A stretch of DNA of 18,079 nt. Origin: Gammaproteobacteria bacterium (lineage in GTDB: Bacteria > Pseudomonadota > Gammaproteobacteria > S012-40). The stretch spans positions 1 to 18,079 of the forward strand of contig JAOUPJ010000030.1 of assembly GCA_029879945.1 (NCBI GenBank), given 5' to 3'. The notes beneath the pieces were generated by a model. That model saw only the letters and a program-made list of their open reading frames with translations, was not told where the DNA came from and did not search any database. The position numbers were made by a program, and so were the translations under genes. Numbering within the stretch: position 1 is the stretch's first letter; every line of letters begins with the position of its first letter. Positions 1-7,425 of the stretch are shown piece after piece.

Positions 1-736
1 CCACTTGCATGATATCGCCCTCGATGATGTAGTTTCGGGCCTTGCTGACTGCGGCCTTGAACTCTTCCTGGGGAAACTCGGGGACAAAATCACCTTCCAA
101 AAGCTTTTCAGCACGGGCATCTGCCAGAGGTGGACTAAAGGGTTTCAGCAGACCACTGGAAATCTCATTCAAGCGCTTTTTGCCGTTCTCGTAGGCCTGG
201 TCCTGGCTGGGGTCCACATTGGCGATGATGTAGAGCTTACCCCTGAGATTGTCGAACACCACCACTTCTTCAGAGAGCAGCAAGACAATATCGGGCTGAT
301 TCAGGGTGTCTTTATTGGGGCACTCGCCCAGTCTGGGCTCTATATAACGAACGGTGTCATAGCCGAAATAACCGACCAGACCGCCGGTAAAACGGGGCAG
401 CCCTTCGATTTCGGGGACACGAAATTGGGCCTGGTAATTTTCGATGTATTCCAGCGGGTCATCCACGGTCTTCTGTTTGAGTACCGTGTCTTTTTCTATT
501 TCACTCACTTGGTGGCCACGCACCTCAATGCGCCGCGCACAAGGAAGCCCGATGATGGAGTAGCGCCCCCATTTTTCGCCCCCTTGTACGGACTCAAACA
601 GATAGGAATAGGCGCCATTGGCCAGTTTGAGATAGGCGCTCAGGGGGGTATCCATATCGGCCAGGACAGACTTGACCAAGGGTATACGGTTATAGCCCTG
701 CTTGGCGTAGTCCTGAAATTCGTCTTGGCTCAACAT
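1..736 (-). CDS. trpE: Anthranilate synthase component I, N-terminal part (cut by window edge)
   Basis: Catalytic large subunit that converts chorismate to anthranilate with ammonia delivered by TrpG; first step of tryptophan synthesis, cytoplasmic. About 245 codons are present and the reading frame leaves the window open. The start is the ATG at 734-736, the first start codon after an in-frame stop upstream. Seen: a YLFES stretch near residues 45-49, matching the LLES-type tryptophan feedback site of the family; GRYSIIG near residues 56-62; and FTGGLVGYFGYD in the N-terminal TrpE domain. The C-terminal chorismate-binding domain lies outside the window. It follows gph by 19 bp on the same strand, so the two are probably co-transcribed. 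It sits more than 8 kb from trpGDC, as in pseudomonads. The ribosome binding site is weak (GGATC). Confidence 0.93.
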   Translation of the reverse strand, partial: MLSQDEFQDYAKQGYNRIPLVKSVLADMDTPLSAYLKLANGAYSYLFESVQGGEKWGRYSIIGLPCARRIEVRGHQVSEIEKDTVLKQKTVDDPLEYIENYQAQFRVPEIEGLPRFTGGLVGYFGYDTVRYIEPRLGECPNKDTLNQPDIVLLLSEEVVVFDNLRGKLYIIANVDPSQDQAYENGKKRLNEISSGLLKPFSPPLADARAEKLLEGDFVPEFPQEEFKAAVSKARNYIIEGDIMQV

Positions 737-755
737 CAGAAAAGATCCGATTTTA

Positions 756-1424
756 CTATTTTAACAGTGCGGGAATATCTGCCAGAGATTCTACCACTGC
801 ATCGGGCTTGGCATCACGTACATCTTCCCCGTGATTGTAGCCATAGGGAACCGCGATCACGCGCATTCGGGCATTTCGGGCGGCTTCTACATCGTGCTGT
901 GAGTCACCCACCATCAGGGAATTATCAGGACTGCCTCCCAGCTTCTCGATACCATGGAGCAAGGGTCGTGGATCGGGCTTTTTCACGGGCAGGGTATCAC
1001 CGCTGACAACCACGCCAAAGTGGCCCAAAACACCCAGACTTTCCAGCAGGGGCAAGGTAAAGGCCTCAGCCTTATTGGTGACACAACCCAGTTTGATTCC
1101 AGCCGCTTCCAGCTTCTCCAGACCCTCTTTCACCCCAGGAAACAGACAAGACTTCTTGCCATTGATTTCATGATAGTACTTATGAAAGATGGGCTCGGCC
1201 TTCTCATAGAGTGCCGCTTCCGGGTCCTGATGCAACTCACCTGTGAGTTGGCGCATGATAAATCGTGGTACACCATTTCCCACCCAGTTCCTGGCCGCCG
1301 CCTCCCCGTTTTGGGGCAGACCCAGCTCTGCCATCATCTGATCACCGGCCCAGGCCAGATCAGGTACGCTATCTACCAGGGTGCCATCCAGATCGATGAG
1401 CATCACTTTCACATTCTCAAACAC
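756..1424 (-). CDS. gph: Phosphoglycolate phosphatase (HAD superfamily)
   Basis: Dephosphorylates 2-phosphoglycolate to glycolate. In CO2-fixing cells this removes the product of the RuBisCO oxygenase reaction; in others it clears phosphoglycolate from DNA repair. The 222 residues match the family. HAD motif I is DLDGTLVDS (residues 11-19, nucleophile Asp11, acid/base Asp13), motif II is in CVTNK near 114-118, and motifs III/IV are KKPDP with VGDSQHD further on. The start is a GTG at 1422-1424 with AGGAG five bases upstream; no ATG fits better. Followed after 19 bp by trpE, the usual gph-trpE pairing of gammaproteobacteria. The substrate is assigned by family and context; other HAD phosphatases look similar. 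Confidence 0.88.
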   Translation of the reverse strand: MFENVKVMLIDLDGTLVDSVPDLAWAGDQMMAELGLPQNGEAAARNWVGNGVPRFIMRQLTGELHQDPEAALYEKAEPIFHKYYHEINGKKSCLFPGVKEGLEKLEAAGIKLGCVTNKAEAFTLPLLESLGVLGHFGVVVSGDTLPVKKPDPRPLLHGIEKLGGSPDNSLMVGDSQHDVEAARNARMRVIAVPYGYNHGEDVRDAKPDAVVESLADIPALLK

Positions 1425-1565
1425 AACAACTCCTGAAGGTCTACTTGATTCAATTGCTTAGTTAATATACCCGGTCACGCCTGACGCGTTCAGGGAAGGG
1501 AAGAGTGCCACAGTAGGCGGAGGGATTCTACCTTCTTTTGTTTAATAGAAATCCGGAGACCTGAC

Positions 1566-1595
1566 AAAAAAACGGGACCCGAAGGTCCCGTTTTT
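1566..1595 (-). terminator. Intrinsic terminator after the porin gene (bidirectional form)
   Basis: A perfect 7-bp stem (CGGGACC / GGTCCCG, tetraloop CGAA) is flanked by A-runs on one side and T-runs on the other. It lies 22 bp beyond the porin stop codon and would give a U-tract on either strand. Confidence 0.85.
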
Positions 1596-1617
1596 AACAA
1601 TACACCTAAATCGGAAA

Positions 1618-2724
1618 TTAGAACGCGTGGTTCATACCGATAGTGAAGATTGTTGTCTCCTTAACTTGAGAATCGTTAGGAGTGACTGTACCGTAACCAG
1701 CATAAAGCGCAGTCTTCTTGGCGATAGAGTGTATTGCACCCAAGCCCCAACCAGACTGACCGTCTTTCTTCTTAACTCCACCAGTCTCGGCACCAGAATC
1801 ATCTCTCATACCGTAGCTAAGCGCGATATCGGTCATGCCCATCTTGTATGCCACATTCACGAATGTGTGATTTGCTGCTGAACTCTTGAATCCACCAAGG
1901 GCCCCACCGTCCATTTCGTAGTCGAAACCTACAGTGACAGGACCACCTGCGTATTGAAGGCCCAACTTCGTAGCGGTACCGTCAGCTGCGGCAACAGCAG
2001 CGCCGGTTTTGTCCTTGCTAACTGACTTGCCTAGGATGATGTGATCAACAAACGCCTTGATGGGACCTGCACCGTAGTGGATACCCAGATTCATATTGTC
2101 TTCTTTATTGTTCACCGCATTGTTGGCAACAATGATTTTGGCGCCAGCGATGGATGGTGAGTCATAACGAACTGTACGGGTTTGACGACCTTTACCGTCA
2201 CCATTGCCCGAATGCAGACCGGATTGGAAACCTACACCGCGACCTTCCAGAGCAGTTGTGAAGAAGGGGTCAACCAACTTTCCAGTTTGCTTATAGCTAG
2301 TCGCCATAGTACCGGCGCGTAGACTACCCAGCTCATCGCTTTGTAGACCAAACCAGGTATCACGTTGGTAGTACAAACCTGGCTGTACATCTGGCTTACC
2401 CTTCGTGTTCAAAGCTGTGTTGCCGGTCGCAGGGTCTGTATTTGCGGTATTACGATCGGTATCCAAACCAATTTCGAATTGGTAGATGGCCTTCATGCCC
2501 ATGAAACTGGTGTCTTCACTACCACGAACACCCAATGTGTTTGCACGGGGCGCAGAACCGTTTACGGCAGTATCTGTCGCAGTTTTGGTTTTGTCAGCGG
2601 CGGTTGGTGCTGTAACTTGGTCCACCGACATGTGTATACGCCCATATACTGTACTTTCTGCTTGCGCAACCATGGGCGTGGCTAAAATTGCTGCAATTGC
2701 TAATCCTGTAAGACTATGCTTCAT
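1618..2724 (-). CDS. Outer-membrane porin (Gram-negative porin family)
   Basis: General diffusion porin, predicted 16-stranded beta-barrel trimer in the outer membrane. 368 residues. The signal peptide covers residues 1-22 (basic MKH start, hydrophobic core, AQA cleavage site), and the mature chain opens STVYGRIHMS, typical of neisserial/burkholderial-style porins. The chain ends in a C-terminal phenylalanine (NHAF), the BAM recognition signal. FVNVAYKMG and the closing YAGYGTV...GMNHAF strands are characteristic. I chose the ATG at 2722-2724 because AAAGGAGAGAG lies directly upstream; an in-frame start eight codons earlier would overlap that site. Monocistronic: it has its own promoter and terminator. 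Substrate preference cannot be read from sequence. Confidence 0.9.
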   Translation of the reverse strand: MKHSLTGLAIAAILATPMVAQAESTVYGRIHMSVDQVTAPTAADKTKTATDTAVNGSAPRANTLGVRGSEDTSFMGMKAIYQFEIGLDTDRNTANTDPATGNTALNTKGKPDVQPGLYYQRDTWFGLQSDELGSLRAGTMATSYKQTGKLVDPFFTTALEGRGVGFQSGLHSGNGDGKGRQTRTVRYDSPSIAGAKIIVANNAVNNKEDNMNLGIHYGAGPIKAFVDHIILGKSVSKDKTGAAVAAADGTATKLGLQYAGGPVTVGFDYEMDGGALGGFKSSAANHTFVNVAYKMGMTDIALSYGMRDDSGAETGGVKKKDGQSGWGLGAIHSIAKKTALYAGYGTVTPNDSQVKETTIFTIGMNHAF

Positions 2725-2783
2725 CCCTCTCTCTCCTTTTGTCTGCATTACTGCATTCAGTCCAAAGCCTAAAATCAGTCTAA

Positions 2784-2811
2784 TTTATAGCATGACTACA
2801 AGAAAGTGCAA
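2784..2811 (-). promoter_or_regulatory. Predicted sigma-70 promoter of the porin gene
   Basis: On the minus strand: -35 TTGCAC (2806-2811), 16-bp spacer, extended -10 TGC-TATAAA (2784-2792). The predicted start near 2777 leaves a ~53-nt leader before the porin ATG. A perfect short palindrome, CCAATA-AAA-TATTGG (2861-2875), lies about 50 bp upstream and could be an operator. Confidence 0.6.
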
Positions 2812-2952
2812 CATTTTTCGGGGAAGAATTCAGATATTTATTCCGGGATTTAGTTCGAGTCCAATAAAATATTGGCGTGAATCCGAATTTTATGGGCTTT
2901 TCTACAACGCCCTATTTGTCACTGATTTCTAAAATAAAAGCCGAAATAACAG

Positions 2953-2979
2953 AAAAGGCCCCGTTGTATGGGGCCTTTT
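2953..2979 (-). terminator. Intrinsic terminator after rpsI
   Basis: Perfect 10-bp stem AAAAGGCCCC / GGGGCCTTTT with a 7-nt loop, about 25 bp after the rpsI stop. It gives a U-rich end on the minus strand. Confidence 0.85.
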
Positions 2980-3003
2980 GGGATATTGATTTTGTGCTGG
3001 AAC

Positions 3004-3396
3004 TTAACGTTTAGAGAACTGGGTAGCGCGTCTAGCTTTGTGCAGACCCACCTTCTTACGCTCCACTTCACGGGAATCACGAGTCACAAAGCCCGCCTTA
3101 CGCAAGGGTGAGCGCAGGGCTTCGTCATATTGCATCAGGGCTCGGGTGATGCCGTGACGGATGGCACCGGCTTGACCAGAGGTACCGCCCCCGTCAACAT
3201 TACAGTAGATATCGAACTTGCCCATCACGTCCACCTTCTCCAGCGGCTGACGAACCACCATGCGGGCTGTCTCGCGACCGAAATACTCTTCGATAGGGCG
3301 TTTGTTGATAACGATGTCACCTTTACCTGGTCTGAGATAAACACGCGCTGTGGAGCTTTTGCGACGACCGGTACCGTAATATTGTGTTTGTGCCAT
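3004..3396 (-). CDS. rpsI: 30S ribosomal protein S9 (uS9)
   Basis: Small-subunit ribosomal protein whose C-terminal tail reaches the P-site tRNA. 130 residues, the standard length. Seen: the N-terminal YYGTGRRKSSTARVYL signature, the GGGTSGQAGAIRHGI core and the basic tail ending QFSKR, whose terminal Lys-Arg pair is the conserved P-site contact. It lies 26 bp downstream of rplM and is co-transcribed with it, the near-universal bacterial pair. Its terminator follows. Confidence 0.98.
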   Translation of the reverse strand: MAQTQYYGTGRRKSSTARVYLRPGKGDIVINKRPIEEYFGRETARMVVRQPLEKVDVMGKFDIYCNVDGGGTSGQAGAIRHGITRALMQYDEALRSPLRKAGFVTRDSREVERKKVGLHKARRATQFSKR

Positions 3397-3422
3397 GTAT
3401 TCTACTCTTTATAAGCTAGGAA

Positions 3423-3851
3423 CTAGATTTCCAGTGTTTTGGGCTGTTGTGCCTGATGGCCATGTTCTGCACCCGCATAGACTTTGAGCTTGCGGAACAT
3501 CTGACGCCCTAATGGATTCTTGGGCAGCATACCCTTAACCGCTGTTTCAATCAGGCGCTCAGGGGCCTTCTCACGAACCTGTGCTACGGTGGCAGATTTT
3601 ATACCGCCGATAAAGCCGGTGTGGTGATAATAGACCTTGTCTGATTCTTTACGACCTGTGACCCGGACATCTTTTGCATTAACAACAACGATGTAGTCAC
3701 CCGTGTCGACGTGAGGGGTGTACTCAGGCTTATGCTTGCCACGCAGACGTCTGGCGATTTCGGTAGCCAGTCGGCCCAAAGTCTTGTTTGTTGCGTCTAT
3801 AACAAACCAGTCGCGTCTTACAGTTTCATTTGTTGCATTAAATGTCTTCAT
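3423..3851 (-). CDS. rplM: 50S ribosomal protein L13 (uL13)
   Basis: Large-subunit ribosomal protein needed early in 50S assembly. With the ATG at 3849-3851 the protein is exactly 142 residues, the E. coli length. A longer frame to 3911 is open, but its first 20 residues are not L13-like and would overlap the promoter. An AGAAG site lies 7 nt before the chosen ATG. Seen: WFVIDATNKTLGRLA, GDYIVVVNAKDVRVTG, the YYHHTG motif and GMLPKNPLGR. First gene of rplM-rpsI. In E. coli L13 represses this operon by binding its leader; the leader predicted here is only about 25 nt. Confidence 0.98.
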   Translation of the reverse strand: MKTFNATNETVRRDWFVIDATNKTLGRLATEIARRLRGKHKPEYTPHVDTGDYIVVVNAKDVRVTGRKESDKVYYHHTGFIGGIKSATVAQVREKAPERLIETAVKGMLPKNPLGRQMFRKLKVYAGAEHGHQAQQPKTLEI

Positions 3852-3882
3852 GATCATTCTTCTGTGGTCGAAAAAGGCCGAT

Positions 3883-3911
3883 ATACTAGGTTTTCGGGGG
3901 AATGCTGTCAA
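3883..3911 (-). promoter_or_regulatory. Strong sigma-70 promoter of rplM-rpsI
   Basis: On the minus strand: perfect -35 TTGACA (3906-3911), 17-bp spacer, -10 TAGTAT (3883-3888). The predicted start near 3876 is about 25 nt before the rplM ATG. It lies 20 bp beyond the terminator of the candidate small RNA, so the ribosomal operon appears insulated from upstream transcription. Confidence 0.75.
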
Positions 3912-3930
3912 TAGATATTATATAAAACAT

Positions 3931-3958
3931 AAAAAAAGCGGCCGGAATTACCGACCGC
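3931..3958 (-). terminator. Strong intrinsic terminator upstream of rplM
   Basis: 8-bp GC-rich stem GCGGTCGG / CCGGCCGC (one G-U pair) with loop TAATT, followed on the minus strand by seven T residues (3931-3937). It would end both the candidate small RNA and any read-through from the ferredoxin gene. Confidence 0.85.
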
Positions 3959-4041
3959 CAAGTAACACCACCACAGGGAGGGGAGGGTGGATACTGCAAG
4001 GCATTGATTAAATCAACGCCAAAAAAACCATTCACACTTGT
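3931..4041 (-). ncRNA. Candidate small RNA with C-rich loop, upstream of rplM
   Basis: On the minus strand, a promoter, a stretch of about 110 nt with no reading frame, and a strong intrinsic terminator follow each other. Within it: hairpin 1 at 4000-4020 (10-bp arms, one G-U pair); hairpin 2 with CCACC (3986-3990) paired to GGTGG (3968-3972), exposing the loop CUCCCCUCCCUGU; and terminator hairpin 3. A C-rich exposed loop is a known feature of small RNAs that pair with Shine-Dalgarno sequences. I do not recognise a named family. Alternatives: an attenuated upstream leader of rplM, or simply the 3' end of the ferredoxin transcript plus its terminator. Confidence 0.45.
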
Positions 4042-4046
4042 CAGAT

Positions 4047-4075
4047 ATTTAACTATATAAAATTATTTTTGTCAA
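4047..4075 (-). promoter_or_regulatory. Predicted promoter for the candidate small RNA
   Basis: On the minus strand: perfect -35 TTGACA (4070-4075), 17-bp AT-rich spacer, -10-like TTAAAT (4047-4052, 4 of 6). Predicted start near 4041. It lies about 50 bp downstream of the ferredoxin stop codon, so it is not that gene's promoter. Confidence 0.5.
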
Positions 4076-4127
4076 GTATAAAAATACTAATGATAAAAGC
4101 CTGTGCTGCTAAATAAATGGGGACACT

Positions 4128-4442
4128 TCAAGGCAAAAGCAAGCGCTCCACCTTTTTTCCATTCAATAAATGTTGGTTGATTATCTCGTCTATATCGTCC
4201 CTATCTATATAGGTGTACCAAACGCCCTCCGGATAGATGACCAGGACAGGTCCTTCACTGCATCGATCCAGACAACCAGCCTGATTGATGCGAATCTTGC
4301 CTTTTCCGCTCTCCCCCAATTCCTTGATGCGCTTTTTGGCGTAATCCCGCGCCTCACTGGCCTTGCAGTCTTCACAACTCTGCCTGCCGTCTTCTCGTTG
4401 ATTGACACAAATAAAGACATGTCGCTGGTAGTATTGGCTCAC
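4128..4442 (-). CDS. Thioredoxin-like [2Fe-2S] ferredoxin
   Basis: Small soluble electron carrier of the thioredoxin-fold (Shethna-type) ferredoxins, related to the 24-kDa NADH dehydrogenase subunit. 104 residues, close to the family norm. The family pattern is present: HVFICVNQR with Cys12, Cys23 (or Cys26), and GCLDRCSEGP with Cys57 and Cys61, followed by VLVIYPEGVWY. The start is a GTG at 4440-4442, supported by a very strong GAGGAGGG site six bases upstream. Divergent from the GlcF-type gene, with 82 bp between the two start codons. The redox partner is unknown. Confidence 0.88.
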   Translation of the reverse strand: MSQYYQRHVFICVNQREDGRQSCEDCKASEARDYAKKRIKELGESGKGKIRINQAGCLDRCSEGPVLVIYPEGVWYTYIDRDDIDEIINQHLLNGKKVERLLLP

Positions 4443-4524
4443 GTTCGTCCCTCCTCATACGACCCAGAGTGAGTTTAGCAGTAAGCACTAGGCGCACACA
4501 GCCGTTTCATGCGATGATTTGGCC

Positions 4525-5808
4525 ATGAATCGTCCAGACCTACCAGTTAGTTACGCACAAGACCCCAAAAAGCGCGCCTTATCCGATATCGATTTGTGCG
4601 TGATGTGTGGCCTGTGCAGCAACACCTGCCCCACCTATCAGGCACATCGCACTGAACAGGAATCCCCACGTGGACGCATTGCCCTGGCGAAATGGATACT
4701 GAATGAGGTAGGGGACTTGTCCCAAGCGGCCATAGACTCGCTCACCAACTGTCTGGGCTGTAGAGAATGCGAAAAGAGCTGCCCGTCTCTGGTCCCTTAT
4801 CACAAGATCTGGAGCACTGCTGTGGCCGCCGTTAGGCAGCGCCAGCCCCATCTGTTGCGAAAAAAGAACCTACTGTCCAGCACTTCGGAATGGGGAAAGG
4901 GCTTGGTCAGCATGTATCAGCTCAGTGGGGCGCAGTGGCTGGCAAGAAAGACAAAGGCCGTGGAGCTGTTGGGTCTGGGGCATGCCGATCGGGCCATCCC
5001 TCAAAGAAAGGGCCTGCCTGCACTGGCGCCGAGCAATCCGGCACACGTCACGGAACGCGGGATCGTAGGCTTTTTTGTGGGCTGCCTATCCAACTCATTC
5101 GATTCCGAATCGGCGCACGCCCTGGTGCGTGTGTACAATCGGCTGGGTTATCGCGTAGAAATTACCAAAGGGCAGGCCTGCTGCGGCGCCCCTTTGCTAC
5201 AACAGGGTCAGGCCGGTGAATTTCAGCTCCGCGCCATGAAAAACATCCACGCATTTATGGAGCCCAGCACCCGCTTTCAGGTCGTGGTGGGGCTCAACTC
5301 GGGATGCATGGCAACCTTGCGTAGCTACTATGACAGCTGCATCCATTCATACCAGCAAGACGCCCTAAGCAAACGGGCCATAAACCGATTTCACCTGAAA
5401 CTCACTGATGCCGTGGATTTTCTTAATCGCTTTTTGCATTGGTCTCAACATTCAGTCAATAGGCTAAACAAACGGGTGGTGGTGCATCAGCCCTGCACGA
5501 GTAGAAACGCATTGCGTCAGCAGGAAGCCAGCGAACAGCTGTTACGCAGAATTCCCGAGCTGGAAATTCTACGACCCAAAGCAAGTTATGTATGTTGTGG
5601 GGCCGCCGGACTGCGTATGCTAAAACCCGATCAGACCCAGATCGCGTTACAACACCGAGCGGTAGATAGCATTCTCGCGTCAGAACCCGATATAATTGTT
5701 AGCACGAACATTGGATGCTCCATGTTTCTGGGCTCTCGCCTGAAAGAATTGGGTAAAAACATTGAGATCATCCATCCCATCACCCTGCTTAACCGACAAC
5801 TGGTGTGA
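4525..5808 (+). CDS. GlcF-type (Fe-S)-binding protein, probable glycolate oxidase iron-sulfur subunit
   Basis: Member of the GlcF/LutA/heterodisulfide-reductase-like family. The likely role is passing electrons from a flavoprotein glycolate (or lactate) dehydrogenase to quinone at the membrane. 427 residues from the ATG at 4525; a TTG two codons earlier is possible and neither has a clear ribosome site. Two 4Fe-4S motifs of form CxxCxxCxxxCP are complete (Cys25/28/31/35 and Cys76/79/82/86). Two CCG domains follow (Cys187, CCG at 219-221, Cys261; then Cys324, CCG at 358-360, Cys398). No glcD or glcE partner is in the window, so glcF is a probable but not proven name. The gene ends two bases before the coq7 ATG, suggesting translational coupling. 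Confidence 0.82.
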   Translation: MNRPDLPVSYAQDPKKRALSDIDLCVMCGLCSNTCPTYQAHRTEQESPRGRIALAKWILNEVGDLSQAAIDSLTNCLGCRECEKSCPSLVPYHKIWSTAVAAVRQRQPHLLRKKNLLSSTSEWGKGLVSMYQLSGAQWLARKTKAVELLGLGHADRAIPQRKGLPALAPSNPAHVTERGIVGFFVGCLSNSFDSESAHALVRVYNRLGYRVEITKGQACCGAPLLQQGQAGEFQLRAMKNIHAFMEPSTRFQVVVGLNSGCMATLRSYYDSCIHSYQQDALSKRAINRFHLKLTDAVDFLNRFLHWSQHSVNRLNKRVVVHQPCTSRNALRQQEASEQLLRRIPELEILRPKASYVCCGAAGLRMLKPDQTQIALQHRAVDSILASEPDIIVSTNIGCSMFLGSRLKELGKNIEIIHPITLLNRQLV

Positions 5809-5810
5809 AC

Positions 5811-6458
5811 ATGAGCCGACGACGTGAGAAGACATTAGGTGACGAGCTGGTCCTCAACTTTGATACCACCCTGCGTACCCTGTTTGGCCGACCACAGATA
5901 ACAGAGCGCAGCAATCCGGCCCAACGTGTTAAGGAAACCGAGATGAGCGAAGCCGAGGCACGCCACGCTGCGGGGCTGATGCGCGTGAACCATACGGGTG
6001 AAGTCTGTGCCCAGGCACTCTACCAAGGACAGGCCCTCACTGCCCGCGACGGCCAGATCCAGGAACAGATGCGACGCAGTGCATTGGAAGAAAATGATCA
6101 CTTGGACTGGTGTGAGTCTCGCCTAAAGGAACTGGGCAGTCATACCAGTCGTCTTAACCCCTTGTGGTATGCCGGCTCGCTTGCCATCGGTGCCGCTGCC
6201 GGTATAGCAGGTGATAAATGGAGCCTGGGTTTTGTTGCCGAAACCGAAAAACAGGTAGAACACCACCTGGACAGCCATCTGCACAAGCTGCCCCAACACG
6301 ATCAACGCAGTCGGGCCATAGTCAAACAAATGCGGGAAGACGAGATCAAGCACGGCGCCAAGGCCAGACAGGCCGGCGGGGCGGAACTGCCCACGCCCGT
6401 AAAACACATCATGTCGCTGGCATCTAAGATAATGACAAAAACGGCTTACAAAATTTAG
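5811..6458 (+). CDS. coq7: Coq7-type di-iron ubiquinone biosynthesis hydroxylase
   Basis: Hydroxylates the demethoxy-ubiquinol ring (C6 in E. coli numbering), the O2-dependent penultimate step of ubiquinone synthesis, at the membrane. 215 residues. The ferritin-like di-iron ligands are all visible: Glu64 in NHTGEVCAQ, Glu94 and His97 in EENDHLDW, Glu146 in ETEKQVEHH, and Glu178 with His181 in EDEIKHG. Start ATG at 5811, two bases after the stop of the preceding gene; a GTG at 5805 would overlap it. Coq7 replaces the flavin enzyme CoqF (UbiF) in many proteobacteria. It converges with speD across only 27 bp and I see no terminator there. Its place beside speD and crp matches Pseudomonas gene order. 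Confidence 0.93.
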   Translation: MSRRREKTLGDELVLNFDTTLRTLFGRPQITERSNPAQRVKETEMSEAEARHAAGLMRVNHTGEVCAQALYQGQALTARDGQIQEQMRRSALEENDHLDWCESRLKELGSHTSRLNPLWYAGSLAIGAAAGIAGDKWSLGFVAETEKQVEHHLDSHLHKLPQHDQRSRAIVKQMREDEIKHGAKARQAGGAELPTPVKHIMSLASKIMTKTAYKI

Positions 6459-6485
6459 AAAGAAAAATCGGATCGACCTGCAAGG

Positions 6486-7298
6486 CTAGTCCATATTCTT
6501 GCCGTAGAAGATCTCCAACATCTCCAGCTCAACGCTCTCACGTATGCTTTGCACCTCTTCCGGGTCCAAATCTCGTTCGGATTTTTCAAACAGATAATTA
6601 TCCAAATCCAATTCCTTGAGAACCATCTTGGTGTGAAAGATATTTTCCTGGTAGATATTCACATCGATCATTTGATATCGATCCTGCGTATCATCAGAAA
6701 TATAGTTCTGGATAGATGTGATGGGGTGATCGATAAAATGCTTGTTACCGGCCACGTCGCGTGTAAAACCACGTACACGATAGTCCATGATGACGATATC
6801 TGAATCAAAACTGTGGATCAGAAAATTCAAGGCGCGCAGTGGCGAGATACGGCCACAGGTTGACACATCGATGTCTACACGAAACGTGCTCACCCCTTTA
6901 TACGGGTGGCTCTCTGGGTAGGTATGTACCGTAATATGGCTCTTGTCTAAATGCGCAACGACTGTTTCGGGCAAGGGCCCTGGCTCTTCCAAGTTGTCGA
7001 CTTTCTTGGCGATCCCCTCACTGGCCACGGGCTCCTCTGAAATCAGTATGGTGACACTGGCCCCCTGGGGATCGTAGTCCTGGTGGGCGACATTCAGGAT
7101 ATTGGCCCCGATCAAATTCGCTACTTCAGTCAGAATCTTGGTAAGACGTTCGGCGTTGTACTCTTCATCAATATATTCAATGTACTCGCGACGATCTTTC
7201 TCGGTACGCGTGTAGCAGATATCGTAGATATTGAAGCTCAGAGTTTTGGTAAGATTATTGAAGCCATGGAGCTTGAGTTTGCTCTTCTGTTCGACCAT
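6486..7298 (-). CDS. speD: S-adenosylmethionine decarboxylase proenzyme
   Basis: Pyruvoyl enzyme that decarboxylates S-adenosylmethionine to supply the aminopropyl donor for spermidine. 270 residues, close to the 264 of E. coli (the larger gammaproteobacterial class). The self-cleavage site LDKSHITVHTYPE is present: the chain should split between Lys119 and Ser120, Ser120 becoming the pyruvoyl group. FRVDIDVSTCGRISPLRALN is the conserved second block, with the expected cysteine. Start ATG at 7298 after an A-rich stretch with a weak AGAG site. A TTGGGT-17-TAATTT pair upstream may be its promoter but is poor. 127 bp downstream of the VOC gene. Confidence 0.95.
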   Translation of the reverse strand: MVEQKSKLKLHGFNNLTKTLSFNIYDICYTRTEKDRREYIEYIDEEYNAERLTKILTEVANLIGANILNVAHQDYDPQGASVTILISEEPVASEGIAKKVDNLEEPGPLPETVVAHLDKSHITVHTYPESHPYKGVSTFRVDIDVSTCGRISPLRALNFLIHSFDSDIVIMDYRVRGFTRDVAGNKHFIDHPITSIQNYISDDTQDRYQMIDVNIYQENIFHTKMVLKELDLDNYLFEKSERDLDPEEVQSIRESVELEMLEIFYGKNMD

Positions 7299-7425
7299 AA
7301 AATTTCTCTTTTTTCTTTCTAAAACAATAAATTACAGAGCAACAACCATGTACCCAAGTCCTTAGGGGCAAAATTGTACACCTAAACGATAATTGGACAT
7401 AGAAAAACTTGCCCCCAAGCCTGGC

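Noticed and set aside
5..1006. Long plus-strand open frame (333 codons) opposite trpE and gph
   Set aside because: It is the antisense shadow of trpE and gph, which have clear family motifs on the minus strand; the shadow product has no recognisable features.
1425..1565. trp leader peptide or attenuator upstream of gph-trpE
   Set aside because: No short frame with adjacent tryptophan codons and no alternative hairpin pair before a T-run was found.
3973..3985. G-quadruplex on the plus strand (GGGAGGGGAGGG)
   Set aside because: Only three runs of three or more G plus one GG; too weak, and the C-rich minus-strand RNA loop explains the composition.
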